Shown here: one piece after another, positions 8,568 through 15,600 of the stretch
Layout: each line of letters opens with the position of its first letter
How positions within the stretch are numbered: position 1 is the first letter of the stretch
Origin: Caballeronia glebae
GTDB lineage: Bacteria > Pseudomonadota > Gammaproteobacteria > Burkholderiales > Burkholderiaceae
DNA length: 64,000 bases
Assembly: GCF_001545035.1 (NCBI RefSeq)
Contig: NZ_FCOJ02000005.1
Location: 62,001 to 126,000 of the forward strand
Direction of reading: 5' to 3'
Made by a program: the position numbers and the translations under genes
Notes under the pieces: model-generated
Database searches by the model: none
The model's input: only the letters and a program-made list of their open reading frames with translations
What the model was told of the DNA's origin: nothing

Positions 8568-9266
8568 ATGCATTTGTCGAAGCGCCTCGGTGCTGAAATT
8601 TTCGGTACTTTCTGGCTCGTGCTGGGCGGCTGCGGAAGCGCCGTGCTCGCCGCCGCCTTTCCTCACCTCGGCATCGGATTCGCCGGCGTTGCGCTGGCGT
8701 TCGGTCTCACCGTGCTGACAATGGCCTTCGCCATCGGTCACATCTCCGGCTGCCACCTGAACCCGGCTGTGAGCATCGGTCTCGCAACGGCTGGCCGCTT
8801 TCCGGTGCGCGATCTCGTGCCGTACATTGCCGCCCAGGTGATCGGCGCGACGCTCGGCGCATGTGTGATCTATCTGATCGCGACGGGCAATCCGAGCTTC
8901 GACTTCGCGACGAGCGGATTCGCCGCGAACGGCTTCGGCGAGCACTCGCCGGGTCATTTCTCGATGTCGGCGGCGCTCATCTGCGAAGTCGTGATGACGT
9001 TCTTCTTCGTCTTCGTGATCCTCGGCGCCACCGACGACCGCGCGCCGAAGGGCTTCGCACCGATCGCGATCGGTCTGTGCCTGACGCTCATCCACCTGAT
9101 CTCGATTCCGGTCACGAACACGTCGGTGAATCCGGCGCGCTCGACGAGCCAGGCGTTCTTCGTCGGCGGCTGGGCGCTCGATCAGTTGTGGCTCTTCTGG
9201 ATTGCGCCGATCGTCGGTGCGATCCTCGCGGGCGTGATTTATCCGTCGCTGACGCGTCAGAAGTAA
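8568..9266 (+). CDS. aqpZ: Aquaporin Z
   Basis: Inner-membrane water channel of 232 residues with six membrane helices and the two half-helix NPA motifs ([10 protein letters not shown] and NTSVNPARS). The segment [18 protein letters not shown] has the His and Arg of the narrow aromatic/arginine filter typical of AqpZ rather than the glycerol facilitator GlpF. The C-terminus ([18 protein letters not shown]) also fits AqpZ. It is a single-gene transcript between two terminators. Confidence 0.95.
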   Translation: MHLSKRLGAEIFGTFWLVLGGCGSAVLAAAFPHLGIGFAGVALAFGLTVLTMAFAIGHISGCHLNPAVSIGLATAGRFPVRDLVPYIAAQVIGATLGACVIYLIATGNPSFDFATSGFAANGFGEHSPGHFSMSAALICEVVMTFFFVFVILGATDDRAPKGFAPIAIGLCLTLIHLISIPVTNTSVNPARSTSQAFFVGGWALDQLWLFWIAPIVGAILAGVIYPSLTRQK

Positions 9267-9294
9267 GCTTCAGCAGCAGGAATCAGCAGTTAAG

Positions 9295-9322
9295 AACGGG
9301 CGCGAAATGCGCCCGTTTTTTT
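9295..9322 (+). terminator. Rho-independent terminator after aqpZ
   Basis: Nine-base-pair stem AACGGGCGC / GCGCCCGTT with a 5-base loop, followed by T-rich sequence, 28 bases after the aqpZ stop. Confidence 0.92.
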
Positions 9323-9605
9323 GTTTTTGCGCCACAACGCGCATGCGAAAGATTAAACGCGCGCGACAAATGTAAAGCGGAATTACGCAGCCTGCTTATG
9401 AATTGTTGCGACGTCAATTTGAAATGAAATCAGCGCGATGCGGGAGGCGCGCCCAATAAGGCTCTCGGCGATTTCAGCGACTTCGGCCAGCGCATTTCCA
9501 CCCTTACGCCGCCCTTGCACACGGTAACAAGTCCTAAAAGCATGTAAGACGACCGCCGCTTAAATTGGACTCATGCGACACACGTCGCCCTAAAGGAGAG
9601 ACACC

Positions 9606-9890
9606 ATGAAGCGCACCGTCACCCAAATGCTCGTCGCGACCGGCCTTGCTATCGGCGCGATCGGAGCGGCTCAGGCTCACAGCGATCTGCACATCGGCGT
9701 TTCGCTCGGCGCGCCGGCTTATGTGGCGCCGGCCCCGGTGTATGTGCGTCCGGCGGTTCCGGCTTATCGCGCGCCGTACTATCGCCATGAAGCGCCGCGC
9801 TGGCACGGCGGCGACCGCGACTACGGCCGCTACAACCGCGCGGGCTGGAACCACGGCGGCTACGGCAACAACTGGGGCCATCGCGGATAA
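9606..9890 (+). CDS. Small exported Tyr/Gly/Pro-rich protein
   Basis: A 94-residue protein of unknown function with a clear signal peptide (ends AAQAHS, about residue 25). The mature part has Ala/Pro/Val/Tyr repeats (APAYVAPAPVYVRPAVPAY), then a Gly/Asn/Trp/His-rich tail (HGGYGNNWGHRG). Such low-complexity periplasmic or surface proteins are common in Burkholderia. The start is supported by AAAGGAG about 7 bases upstream. It is monocistronic and convergent with the HAD phosphatase. The gene is likely real from its signal peptide and ribosome-binding site; its role is unknown. Confidence 0.75.
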   Translation: MKRTVTQMLVATGLAIGAIGAAQAHSDLHIGVSLGAPAYVAPAPVYVRPAVPAYRAPYYRHEAPRWHGGDRDYGRYNRAGWNHGGYGNNWGHRG

Positions 9891-9938
9891 GTCAAACCGG
9901 GCCGCGGACGAACCTCGGCGGCCCGCCGCGACGGATGA

Positions 9939-10775
9939 TCAGTCGGGCGTTTGTCCCGGCGACGCGAGTTCGTCGCGAATGCCGAACAGTTTGCGCAATT
10001 GATGCGCGACGCCCGCCTCGAAGTTGTTCCCGACGCGCGGCACGTTCGGCAGGCGCTTGATGAGATCGGGATTCGCGTTGTTCATCATGAACGGATGCCC
10101 GGCGGTTTCGAGCAAGTCGATATCGTTCATGTTGTCGCCGAACGCGACGCACTGCGCGGTATCGACATCGAGCCGCTCCAGCACGAAGCGCAGCGCGCGC
10201 CCTTTCGATACGTCCGATGTCATCACTTCCAGACAATCCGGCAGCGAGTAGGTGACGTAGAGCGAATCGCCGAACTCGCGTTCGAGGTTCGCGGCGGTCT
10301 CCTTCAAGTCCGCCGGATCGCCGATATACAGCACCTTCGCGATGTTCTCGCCATCGTGTTCGCGCAGATCCATCACCTCGTACTTGAAGCCGGAATCCTG
10401 GTGGAAGACCAGCAATTCGGGAGCGTGACGGTCGATGAGCCACGCGTCGTCGGCGAAGAGATTGACGATGACGCGCTCGCTGCCCGAAAGCTCCGGCTGC
10501 ACCAGACGGCGCACGGCGGCGGGATCGAGGTCGCGCGAGTAAATGCGCTCGTCGCCGGGTGCGTGCACGCGCGCGCCGTTGGAGGTGATCAGATAGGCGT
10601 CGACGCCGAGCACATCGCGAATGCCGGCGACGTCGCAATAATGCCGCCCCGTCGCGATGACGATGGGCACGCCGCGCGCCGCAAGAGTGCGCACGGTTTC
10701 GGCGGTGAACGGGTCGAGCTGGTGGTCGCTGTTGAGAAGCGTACCGTCGAGATCAGTAGCGATAACCGAATACAT
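9939..10775 (-). CDS. Cof-type HAD-IIB phosphatase
   Basis: Cytoplasmic haloacid-dehalogenase-superfamily hydrolase of 278 residues, probably acting on a sugar phosphate or pyridoxal phosphate. Motif I DLDGTLL gives the nucleophile Asp8 and acid/base Asp10. Motif II is the Thr in VIATGRH, motif III is a Lys in the SKGRALR region, and motif IV is AFGDNMNDIDLL. The long insert between motifs II and III is the C2B cap of the Cof family. It lies 33 bases downstream of the sugar-kinase-like gene on the same strand, so the two may form an operon. Confidence 0.88.
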   Translation of the reverse strand: MYSVIATDLDGTLLNSDHQLDPFTAETVRTLAARGVPIVIATGRHYCDVAGIRDVLGVDAYLITSNGARVHAPGDERIYSRDLDPAAVRRLVQPELSGSERVIVNLFADDAWLIDRHAPELLVFHQDSGFKYEVMDLREHDGENIAKVLYIGDPADLKETAANLEREFGDSLYVTYSLPDCLEVMTSDVSKGRALRFVLERLDVDTAQCVAFGDNMNDIDLLETAGHPFMMNNANPDLIKRLPNVPRVGNNFEAGVAHQLRKLFGIRDELASPGQTPD

Positions 10776-10808
10776 GACTGCCTTTGCGATGCCGTGAAGG
10801 TCGGTATT

Positions 10809-11726
10809 TTATCGCGCCGGACGGCCAGCAGCCGCGAACGCCGATGCCGCACGCCGCGCCAGTTCGAGCGCGCCGGCGGCGGAATCGGCGCGAGGCGCGC
10901 GCAGGCGTTCGCGCAACATGGCCGGCACGAACGGCTCGTAAGGGGCGGCGAGCCCGCCGCACAAAGCGACCGGCAGCGCGCCGGCGGGATCGAGCGCCGC
11001 GACGAGCTTCGCGATTTCCTGCCCCGCTTCGTTCAGGATTCGTGCCGCGTCCGGATGATCGCGGAACTCGAACACCGTGGGCGCGAGTGTCGCGTAAGTG
11101 GTTTGATTCGCGGCGCAGAGCCACACGACGAGACTGTCGCGATCTGTCGCGCCCGTCTGGGCGAGCAGCGCGCGCGACCAGCCGTCTTCGGGCGCGCGGC
11201 CGTCGAACACGCGTTGAAGATGTGCCACTGCGCGCAGTCCGAGCCATGCGCCGCTGGCTTCGTCGCCGCTCGGGAAACCGTAGCCGCCCGCGATGCGGCA
11301 AACGCCCGCTTCGTCCAGCGACGCCGCAATGCTGCCCGTGCCGAGCGCGACGATCACGCCGGATTCGCCGCCGTGCGCGCCGAGCACGGTCGTATAGGCG
11401 TCGCTTTCGACGCGCAACGCGCGCACGTCCGGCGCACAGCCGAGAAACGCCGCGAGCCAGTCCGCGTTGTTCACGCCCGCCAGTCCGCAACCGAGCGCGC
11501 AGTTGCGCCACTCGAACGGCCGCGCGGCTGCGTCGAAGGCGCGTTGGCACGCGTCGCCTATCGATTGCCACGCGCGCTCGACGCCGAGCCCGAGGGCCGA
11601 GGGTCCGCCGCCCACGCGCGCCAGTTCGTTGCCATGCGTGTCCGCGAGGATCACGCGCGTGCCGCTTCCGCCGCCGTCGATGCCGAGCAGGAAGCCATCA
11701 AATGCCGAAGTCGAAGATGTAGTCAT
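10809..11726 (-). CDS. BadF/BadG-type ATPase, N-acetylglucosamine-kinase-like
   Basis: A 305-residue member of the acetate/sugar kinase (ASKHA) fold. Phosphate loop 1 is LGIDGGGSGTRVILAD, the second loop is VALGTGSIAA, and the adenosine-side motif is ALCGGLA. Bacterial proteins of this length and pattern are usually annotated as N-acetylglucosamine or glucosamine kinases. The start at MTTSSTSAF is preferred over an in-frame codon 17 residues upstream because the fold begins soon after it. A HAD phosphatase follows on the same strand, and tag diverges from its 5' end. Substrate is uncertain. Confidence 0.8.
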   Translation of the reverse strand: MTTSSTSAFDGFLLGIDGGGSGTRVILADTHGNELARVGGGPSALGLGVERAWQSIGDACQRAFDAAARPFEWRNCALGCGLAGVNNADWLAAFLGCAPDVRALRVESDAYTTVLGAHGGESGVIVALGTGSIAASLDEAGVCRIAGGYGFPSGDEASGAWLGLRAVAHLQRVFDGRAPEDGWSRALLAQTGATDRDSLVVWLCAANQTTYATLAPTVFEFRDHPDAARILNEAGQEIAKLVAALDPAGALPVALCGGLAAPYEPFVPAMLRERLRAPRADSAAGALELARRAASAFAAAGRPAR

Positions 11727-11840
11727 GGCCGCAAGCTTACCGGCGGCCGCGCCGCGCGCCAATTGGCCGAATGGCATAGATGGCGCGACACGGGCGATCC
11801 GCTATGCTGACGCGATCCAGAATAACGATGAGAAATTGCG

Positions 11841-12446
11841 ATGGTACACACCGATCAAACCCGCTGCGCCTGGGCCACGACCGACGCGATGATCCAGTAT
11901 CACGACGACGAATGGGGCGTGCCATCGCGCGACGACCGGCATCTGTTCGAGATGCTGGTGCTGGAAGGCGCGCAAGCCGGCCTTTCCTGGTCGACGATCC
12001 TCAACAAGCGCGAAGGCTATCGTGCGCTGTTCGCCAACTTCGACATCGACCGCGTGGCGCGCTTCACCGAAAAGGACATGGAGCGGATCGTGCAGGACGC
12101 GCGCATCGTGCGCAATCGGGCGAAGATCCAGTCGGCGGTGCTCAATGCGCGCGCCGTACAGCAGATCCAGCAGGAGCACGGTTCATTCGCGAACTTCGTC
12201 TGGTCGTTCGTCGACGGCAATACCATCGACACCCCGCGCGATGCCGGGAATCCCACGCCCGCGTCCACGCCAGAATCCGACGCGCTGAGCAAGGCGCTCA
12301 AAAAATACGGCTGCAAGTTCGTCGGCACGACCATTTGCTACGCCTTCATGCAGGCCACTGGCATGGTCAACGACCACGCCGCCGATTGCCTTTCGCGAGA
12401 GAAACCTAAGACAAAACGGAAATCTGCCGCCAAAACCGCACATTAA
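11841..12446 (+). CDS. tag: DNA-3-methyladenine glycosylase I
   Basis: Base-excision repair enzyme that removes 3-methyladenine from alkylated DNA. The 201 residues contain the Tag signature: CAWATTDAMIQYHDDEWGVP near the start (first zinc ligand and substrate pocket), LEGAQAGLSWSTIL, the helix-hairpin-helix region and the C-terminal YAFMQATGMVNDHAADC with the His and Cys zinc ligands. The length is typical (E. coli Tag is 187) with a short Lys/Arg tail. It is divergent from the kinase gene. Confidence 0.95.
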   Translation: MVHTDQTRCAWATTDAMIQYHDDEWGVPSRDDRHLFEMLVLEGAQAGLSWSTILNKREGYRALFANFDIDRVARFTEKDMERIVQDARIVRNRAKIQSAVLNARAVQQIQQEHGSFANFVWSFVDGNTIDTPRDAGNPTPASTPESDALSKALKKYGCKFVGTTICYAFMQATGMVNDHAADCLSREKPKTKRKSAAKTAH

Positions 12447-12912
12447 GAGCATTCGTATGGGGGAAATTATTGCTTTTTGGCAACATCATTGAGAGCAAAA
12501 TGTGCGTCCTAGGGTAAGTCCTGTTAGATGACAGTTTTTTTGCAGTGAAGCACGCGCAATCGCCCGAACTGCAAGGCCTTTGGCTGGGTTTTCCGCACTG
12601 CACGAATGTACGAGCCGTGTAAAAATGGGTTCCTCGCGTGCGCTAGCGCACCTTTTTACCGGACTGAACCGTTATAACTGGCGGTGTACGGATCGTTCAC
12701 TGAGTGTAGAAATCCGTCGCGAGCACACGGGCGCTGTGAGGCCGCACGCCCCAAGCCGGGAAAACCGCCGTGTTCAAAGCAGGGTCCGGGCGGCGAAGCG
12801 TTGATTCGTGTTGCGGCACATTCGCAACGACGCTGCCGCTTCCGGTAAAGCAGGCGCAGGTTCTCGAATACTAAACGCATGGCCGCTGCGCAGGGGCGCA
12901 GGGGAGAAGATC
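12447..12912. other. Structured intergenic region after tag
   Basis: A stretch of 466 bases with lower GC at its start. It holds a weak hairpin with seven T (about 12521-12541), possibly the tag terminator, and a second, stronger terminator-like structure at 12619-12659. The rest, before the tandem-paralogue genes, shows no gene or recognisable riboswitch. A short non-coding RNA ending at 12657 is possible but no good promoter was found. Confidence 0.4.
12619..12659 (+). terminator. Terminator-like hairpin in the tag downstream region
   Basis: The self-complementary GTGCGCTAGCGCAC (12638-12651) is followed by CTTTTT. Flanking GTAAAAA and TTTTTAC can extend the pairing around an internal loop. 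It lies about 190 bases after the tag stop, which is far for a tag terminator. Confidence 0.5.
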
Positions 12913-13338
12913 ATGAAAAGCTTGAACTTCCTGACCCATCAGGAGATTTTCAACAGCGCGGTCCAGCATCTTTTCGGACAAGGTCAAGCGGCTTTGCTGC
13001 CGCAGGGTGGCGGCGCTTATCGCGGATACTGCGGCGGCTGTCCTGTCGGGCGCTTCATCAAGCCGCGCGACTATGTCAGCGCGATGGAAGGTGTGCCCAT
13101 TCGCTTCATCGCGAAGCCGCCCGAGCAGGTGCCGGCGTACATGGACGTCGGCGTCGTGGCGCTGAAGCGCGCGCTGCTTCGTGCGCGCATTAATGTGTTT
13201 GATCCCAATACAGTCGAGTTGCTCTCGTGCCTGCAGAACGTGCATGACGTCTTCGGCAAATGGGAATGGCGCGAGCGGCTCACGTCGATCGCGCGGCAGT
13301 TCGGGCTGTCCGCCGAGCTTCTGAAAACGGCCGCTTGA
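12913..13338 (+). CDS. Unrecognised conserved protein, tandem paralogue A
   Basis: A 141-residue soluble protein of unknown function. Visible pattern: HQEIFNSAVQHLF near the N-terminus, GGCPVGRFIKPRDYVSAMEGVPI in the middle, then NVFDPNTVELLSCLQNVHD and a C-terminal WEWRERLTSIARQFGL. The downstream gene repeats the same framework, so the two are paralogues. The ATG at 12913 is supported by GGGGAGAAG just upstream; an upstream alternative start adds 35 unlikely residues. No signal peptide or membrane segment is seen. Proteins with this C-(P/A)-(V/I)-G plus Y---(M/L)EG pattern occur as uncharacterised proteins in Proteobacteria, from memory. Confidence 0.7.
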   Translation: MKSLNFLTHQEIFNSAVQHLFGQGQAALLPQGGGAYRGYCGGCPVGRFIKPRDYVSAMEGVPIRFIAKPPEQVPAYMDVGVVALKRALLRARINVFDPNTVELLSCLQNVHDVFGKWEWRERLTSIARQFGLSAELLKTAA

Positions 13339-13354
13339 TACTGCAGGTGTTGTG

Positions 13355-13732
13355 ATGTTGAGCCCTATTACGATGTTGAGCCCGAAGGACATTTACGAGC
13401 GCGTCAGCGAACACTTGCTGACGCAGCGCGCGGTGTCGGAAGACGACAACGGCTCGTGCCGGCTGCGTAGTCCCGAAGGGCACAAGTGCGCGATCGGGTC
13501 GCTCGTGCGCGACGATGTGTACGAGCCGCAACTGGAAGGCGTCGGCATTTCCTACTTTCGGCATGCGCGGGACGGCCGTCTCCTTCGGGCGCTCTACGCG
13601 TCGAACGTGAATGCGTACGATCCGAACATCATCGATCTGCTGATCGAGCTGGAGGAAGTTCACGACTATGCCGAGATCGAGGAGTGGCCCGAATTGCTCG
13701 CGGCGCTCGGCAAGCGTCACGCGTTCGTCTGA
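13355..13732 (+). CDS. Unrecognised conserved protein, tandem paralogue B
   Basis: A 125-residue paralogue of the preceding gene: PKDIYERVSEHLL, HKCAIGSLVRDDVYEPQLEGVGI, NAYDPNIIDLLIELEEVHD and EEWPELLAALGKRHAF match it block for block. The overall charge is acidic. The ATG at 13355 is preferred because AGGTG lies 5 bases upstream. A GTG at 13352 and a second ATG at 13373 are in frame, and the first 12 bases (GATGTTGAGCCC) are repeated 18 bases later, duplicating the start. It lies 16 bases after paralogue A and is probably co-transcribed. Confidence 0.7.
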   Translation: MLSPITMLSPKDIYERVSEHLLTQRAVSEDDNGSCRLRSPEGHKCAIGSLVRDDVYEPQLEGVGISYFRHARDGRLLRALYASNVNAYDPNIIDLLIELEEVHDYAEIEEWPELLAALGKRHAFV

Positions 13733-13762
13733 GCGCGTAAGCTAAAGCAGCGGTAAAAAACG

Positions 13763-13800
13763 AAACGGCGGTGCGCCCTCACGGGTCGCACCGCCGTTTT
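13763..13800. terminator. Bidirectional terminator between paralogue B and rpsU
   Basis: A 13-bp perfect stem (AAACGGCGGTGCG / CGCACCGCCGTTT) with an 11-base loop has A-rich sequence on the left and T on the right. It can stop transcripts from both convergent genes. Confidence 0.9.
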
Positions 13801-13843
13801 GCCGTTCAGCGAGAATTCGAGAATCCTCGCCCGAACAAGACGC

Positions 13844-14056
13844 TTAGTGCATCTTCTTCGGCAGCATCTGGCTGCGCAGACGCTTACGCAGACGCGAGAC
13901 AGCGGCTGCCTTCTTGCGCTTGCGCTCGGTGGTCGGCTTTTCGTACGACTGGCGCTCGCGCAGTTCGGCGATGAGGCCAGTGCGCTCGACGGTGCGGCGG
14001 AAACGCCGAATCGCGACATCGAACGGCTCGTTTTCTTTGAGGACGATAGTGGTCAT
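13844..14056 (-). CDS. rpsU: 30S ribosomal protein S21
   Basis: Small-subunit ribosomal protein needed for translation initiation. The 70-residue basic protein ([19 protein letters not shown], then a Lys/Arg-rich tail with [14 protein letters not shown]) is a standard S21. It is monocistronic here, whereas in many bacteria rpsU sits with dnaG and rpoD. Burkholderia genomes carry more than one S21 gene, so this may be one of several copies. Confidence 0.97.
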   Translation of the reverse strand: MTTIVLKENEPFDVAIRRFRRTVERTGLIAELRERQSYEKPTTERKRKKAAAVSRLRKRLRSQMLPKKMH

Positions 14057-14386
14057 GTAAATCCTGGTTTGCTAAACGTATTTTCAAGTGCGCAACGATA
14101 CGAGCTGCCGCGCCCCGGCACTCCGATCGTCCGCCGGACGCAAAACGGCGCGGCGGACACGAGCAAAGCGGCCACGGAGGCCGGAAAAGAGAGCGTTGAG
14201 ATTCAGCCGCGCAAGCGGCAGGCGCCTTCGAAAGAACCACTCGAAGGCGCATTTCAGAGCCGTTCGCTGCTGCTTATTGACATTGTCATTCTCAGCGGCG
14301 AAGGCAGGAATTCGGGCACATTTCTCGATTCGGGCGCGATGTTACCAGAACACCGCGCCCTTGCCAACACCCTCGAAACATCCAAC
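14057..14386. other. Intergenic region rpsU / aldo-keto reductase
   Basis: A stretch of 330 bases without a gene. It contains a perfect 10-bp hairpin, GCGCCTTCGA (14222-14231) / TCGAAGGCGC (14241-14250), with no T-run on either side. The region should also hold the rpsU promoter, but no clear -35/-10 pair was identified. Confidence 0.5.
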
Positions 14387-15355
14387 TCATTGATGCAACG
14401 GATTTATTTCTGCCCACGCGCTGGCGTCGTCGAGCAGATGGATGTCGTCGGCGGCGAGTTGCAGGCGCGTCGCGGCAGCGAGACTCACCAGTTGCGCGAC
14501 TGACGTGGCGCTCGCGATCGGCGCCGTCACGCTCGGGCGCGCGATCATCCACGCGAGCGCGACCGTCGCGGGCGTCGTGTCGTTGCGTTTGGCAACTTCG
14601 TCGAGCGCGGCGAGAATCTTCAGGCCGCGCGGGTTCAGATATTTTTCGACGCGCGAGCCGCGCGCCTTGTGTTGCGTGTCTTCCTTCGAGCGATATTTGC
14701 CCGACAGAAAGCCGCTCGCGAGCGCGTAATACGGCACGACGGCAATCTCGTGCCGCCCCGCCACCGGTTCGAGATCGGTCTCGTAGCCTTCGCGGTCATA
14801 GAGGTTGTATTCGGGCTGCAGGATCTGATACGCCGGCAAGCCTGAATCCTTCGCAACCGCAAGCGCCGCTTCGAGCCGCTCGCCCGTGTAGTTCGACGCG
14901 CCGATCACCCTCACCTTCCCTGCCTCGATGAGCTTCCGATACGCGTCGAGCGTTTCATCGAACGGCGTGCTCTCGTCGTCGTAATGGGAGAAGTAGACGT
15001 CGATGTAATCGGTCTTGAGACGCCGCAGCGAATCGTCGACGGCCGCCGCGATGTTCGCCGCCGTCAGCCCGGCGCGCGTGGAGAGCTTGCCGACTTTCGT
15101 CGCGAGCACGACCTGATGGCGCTTGCCGCTTTCCCTGAACCACTTGCCGATGATCGTCTCCGATTCGCCGCCCCGATGCCCTTCGACCCAGGCGGAATAG
15201 ACGTCCGCGGTGTCGATGAAGTTGAGGCCGTGATCGACGAACGCGTCGAGGATCGAGAACGACGTGCGTTCGTCGGCGGTCCAGCCGAACACGTTGCCGC
15301 CGAAGACGAGCGGCGCGACTTTCAGTTCCGAGTTGCCGATGCTGCGTGTCTGCAT
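14387..15355 (-). CDS. Aldo/keto reductase
   Basis: Cytoplasmic NADPH-dependent oxidoreductase of 322 residues with the (beta/alpha)8 AKR fold. The catalytic tetrad is visible as Asp and Tyr in FIDTADVYS, Lys in ATKVGKL and His in YFSHYDDE. The NADP-binding end includes VRVIGASNY and the C-terminal ARPSVTAPIASA segment. It resembles the YajO/Tas-type group that reduces small aldehydes. The start at MQTRSIGNSELKVAPL is typical of the family; a longer reading adds 56 unlikely residues. It diverges from fliC. Substrate unknown. Confidence 0.88.
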   Translation of the reverse strand: MQTRSIGNSELKVAPLVFGGNVFGWTADERTSFSILDAFVDHGLNFIDTADVYSAWVEGHRGGESETIIGKWFRESGKRHQVVLATKVGKLSTRAGLTAANIAAAVDDSLRRLKTDYIDVYFSHYDDESTPFDETLDAYRKLIEAGKVRVIGASNYTGERLEAALAVAKDSGLPAYQILQPEYNLYDREGYETDLEPVAGRHEIAVVPYYALASGFLSGKYRSKEDTQHKARGSRVEKYLNPRGLKILAALDEVAKRNDTTPATVALAWMIARPSVTAPIASATSVAQLVSLAAATRLQLAADDIHLLDDASAWAEINPLHQ

Positions 15356-15474
15356 GTGTGCTCCGAATGCGCGAGATGGCGGACCGAAAAGCATACGCGC
15401 GAAATCGGCGCCTTGCCGGGCGCGGTTTCGCAGGCTTACGACAGCATTCGTTACACAAATCGTTTGCGCGGGCC

Positions 15475-15498
15475 TTAAGTTTTCGAGGGGCCCGATAA
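15475..15498 (+). promoter_or_regulatory. Sigma-28-like fliC promoter with short spacing
   Basis: TTAAGTTT (15475-15482) is a 7/8 match to the FliA -35 box and CCCGATAA (15491-15498) a 7/8 match to the -10 box, but only 8 bases separate them instead of 11. The expected start lies about 95 bases before fliC. Either spacing is relaxed here or only the -10 element is used. Confidence 0.4.
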
Positions 15499-15600
15499 CC
15501 ACAAGTAGGCGGCCGGCTATCACCGAGCGCAGGACCGCCAGGCAACCACTCGGTGCTTAAGCCAAAGCCAAAGCAGACAAAGTCTCTCAGGAGAGCAAAA

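Noticed and set aside
9951..11810. 619-codon open frame on the plus strand
   Set aside because: It lies antisense to the HAD phosphatase and sugar-kinase-like genes, crosses their boundary and is Arg/Ala/His-rich, a GC-driven shadow.
14222..14250. 10-bp hairpin treated as terminator
   Set aside because: No T-run on either strand, so it is noted only as a structure in the intergenic region.
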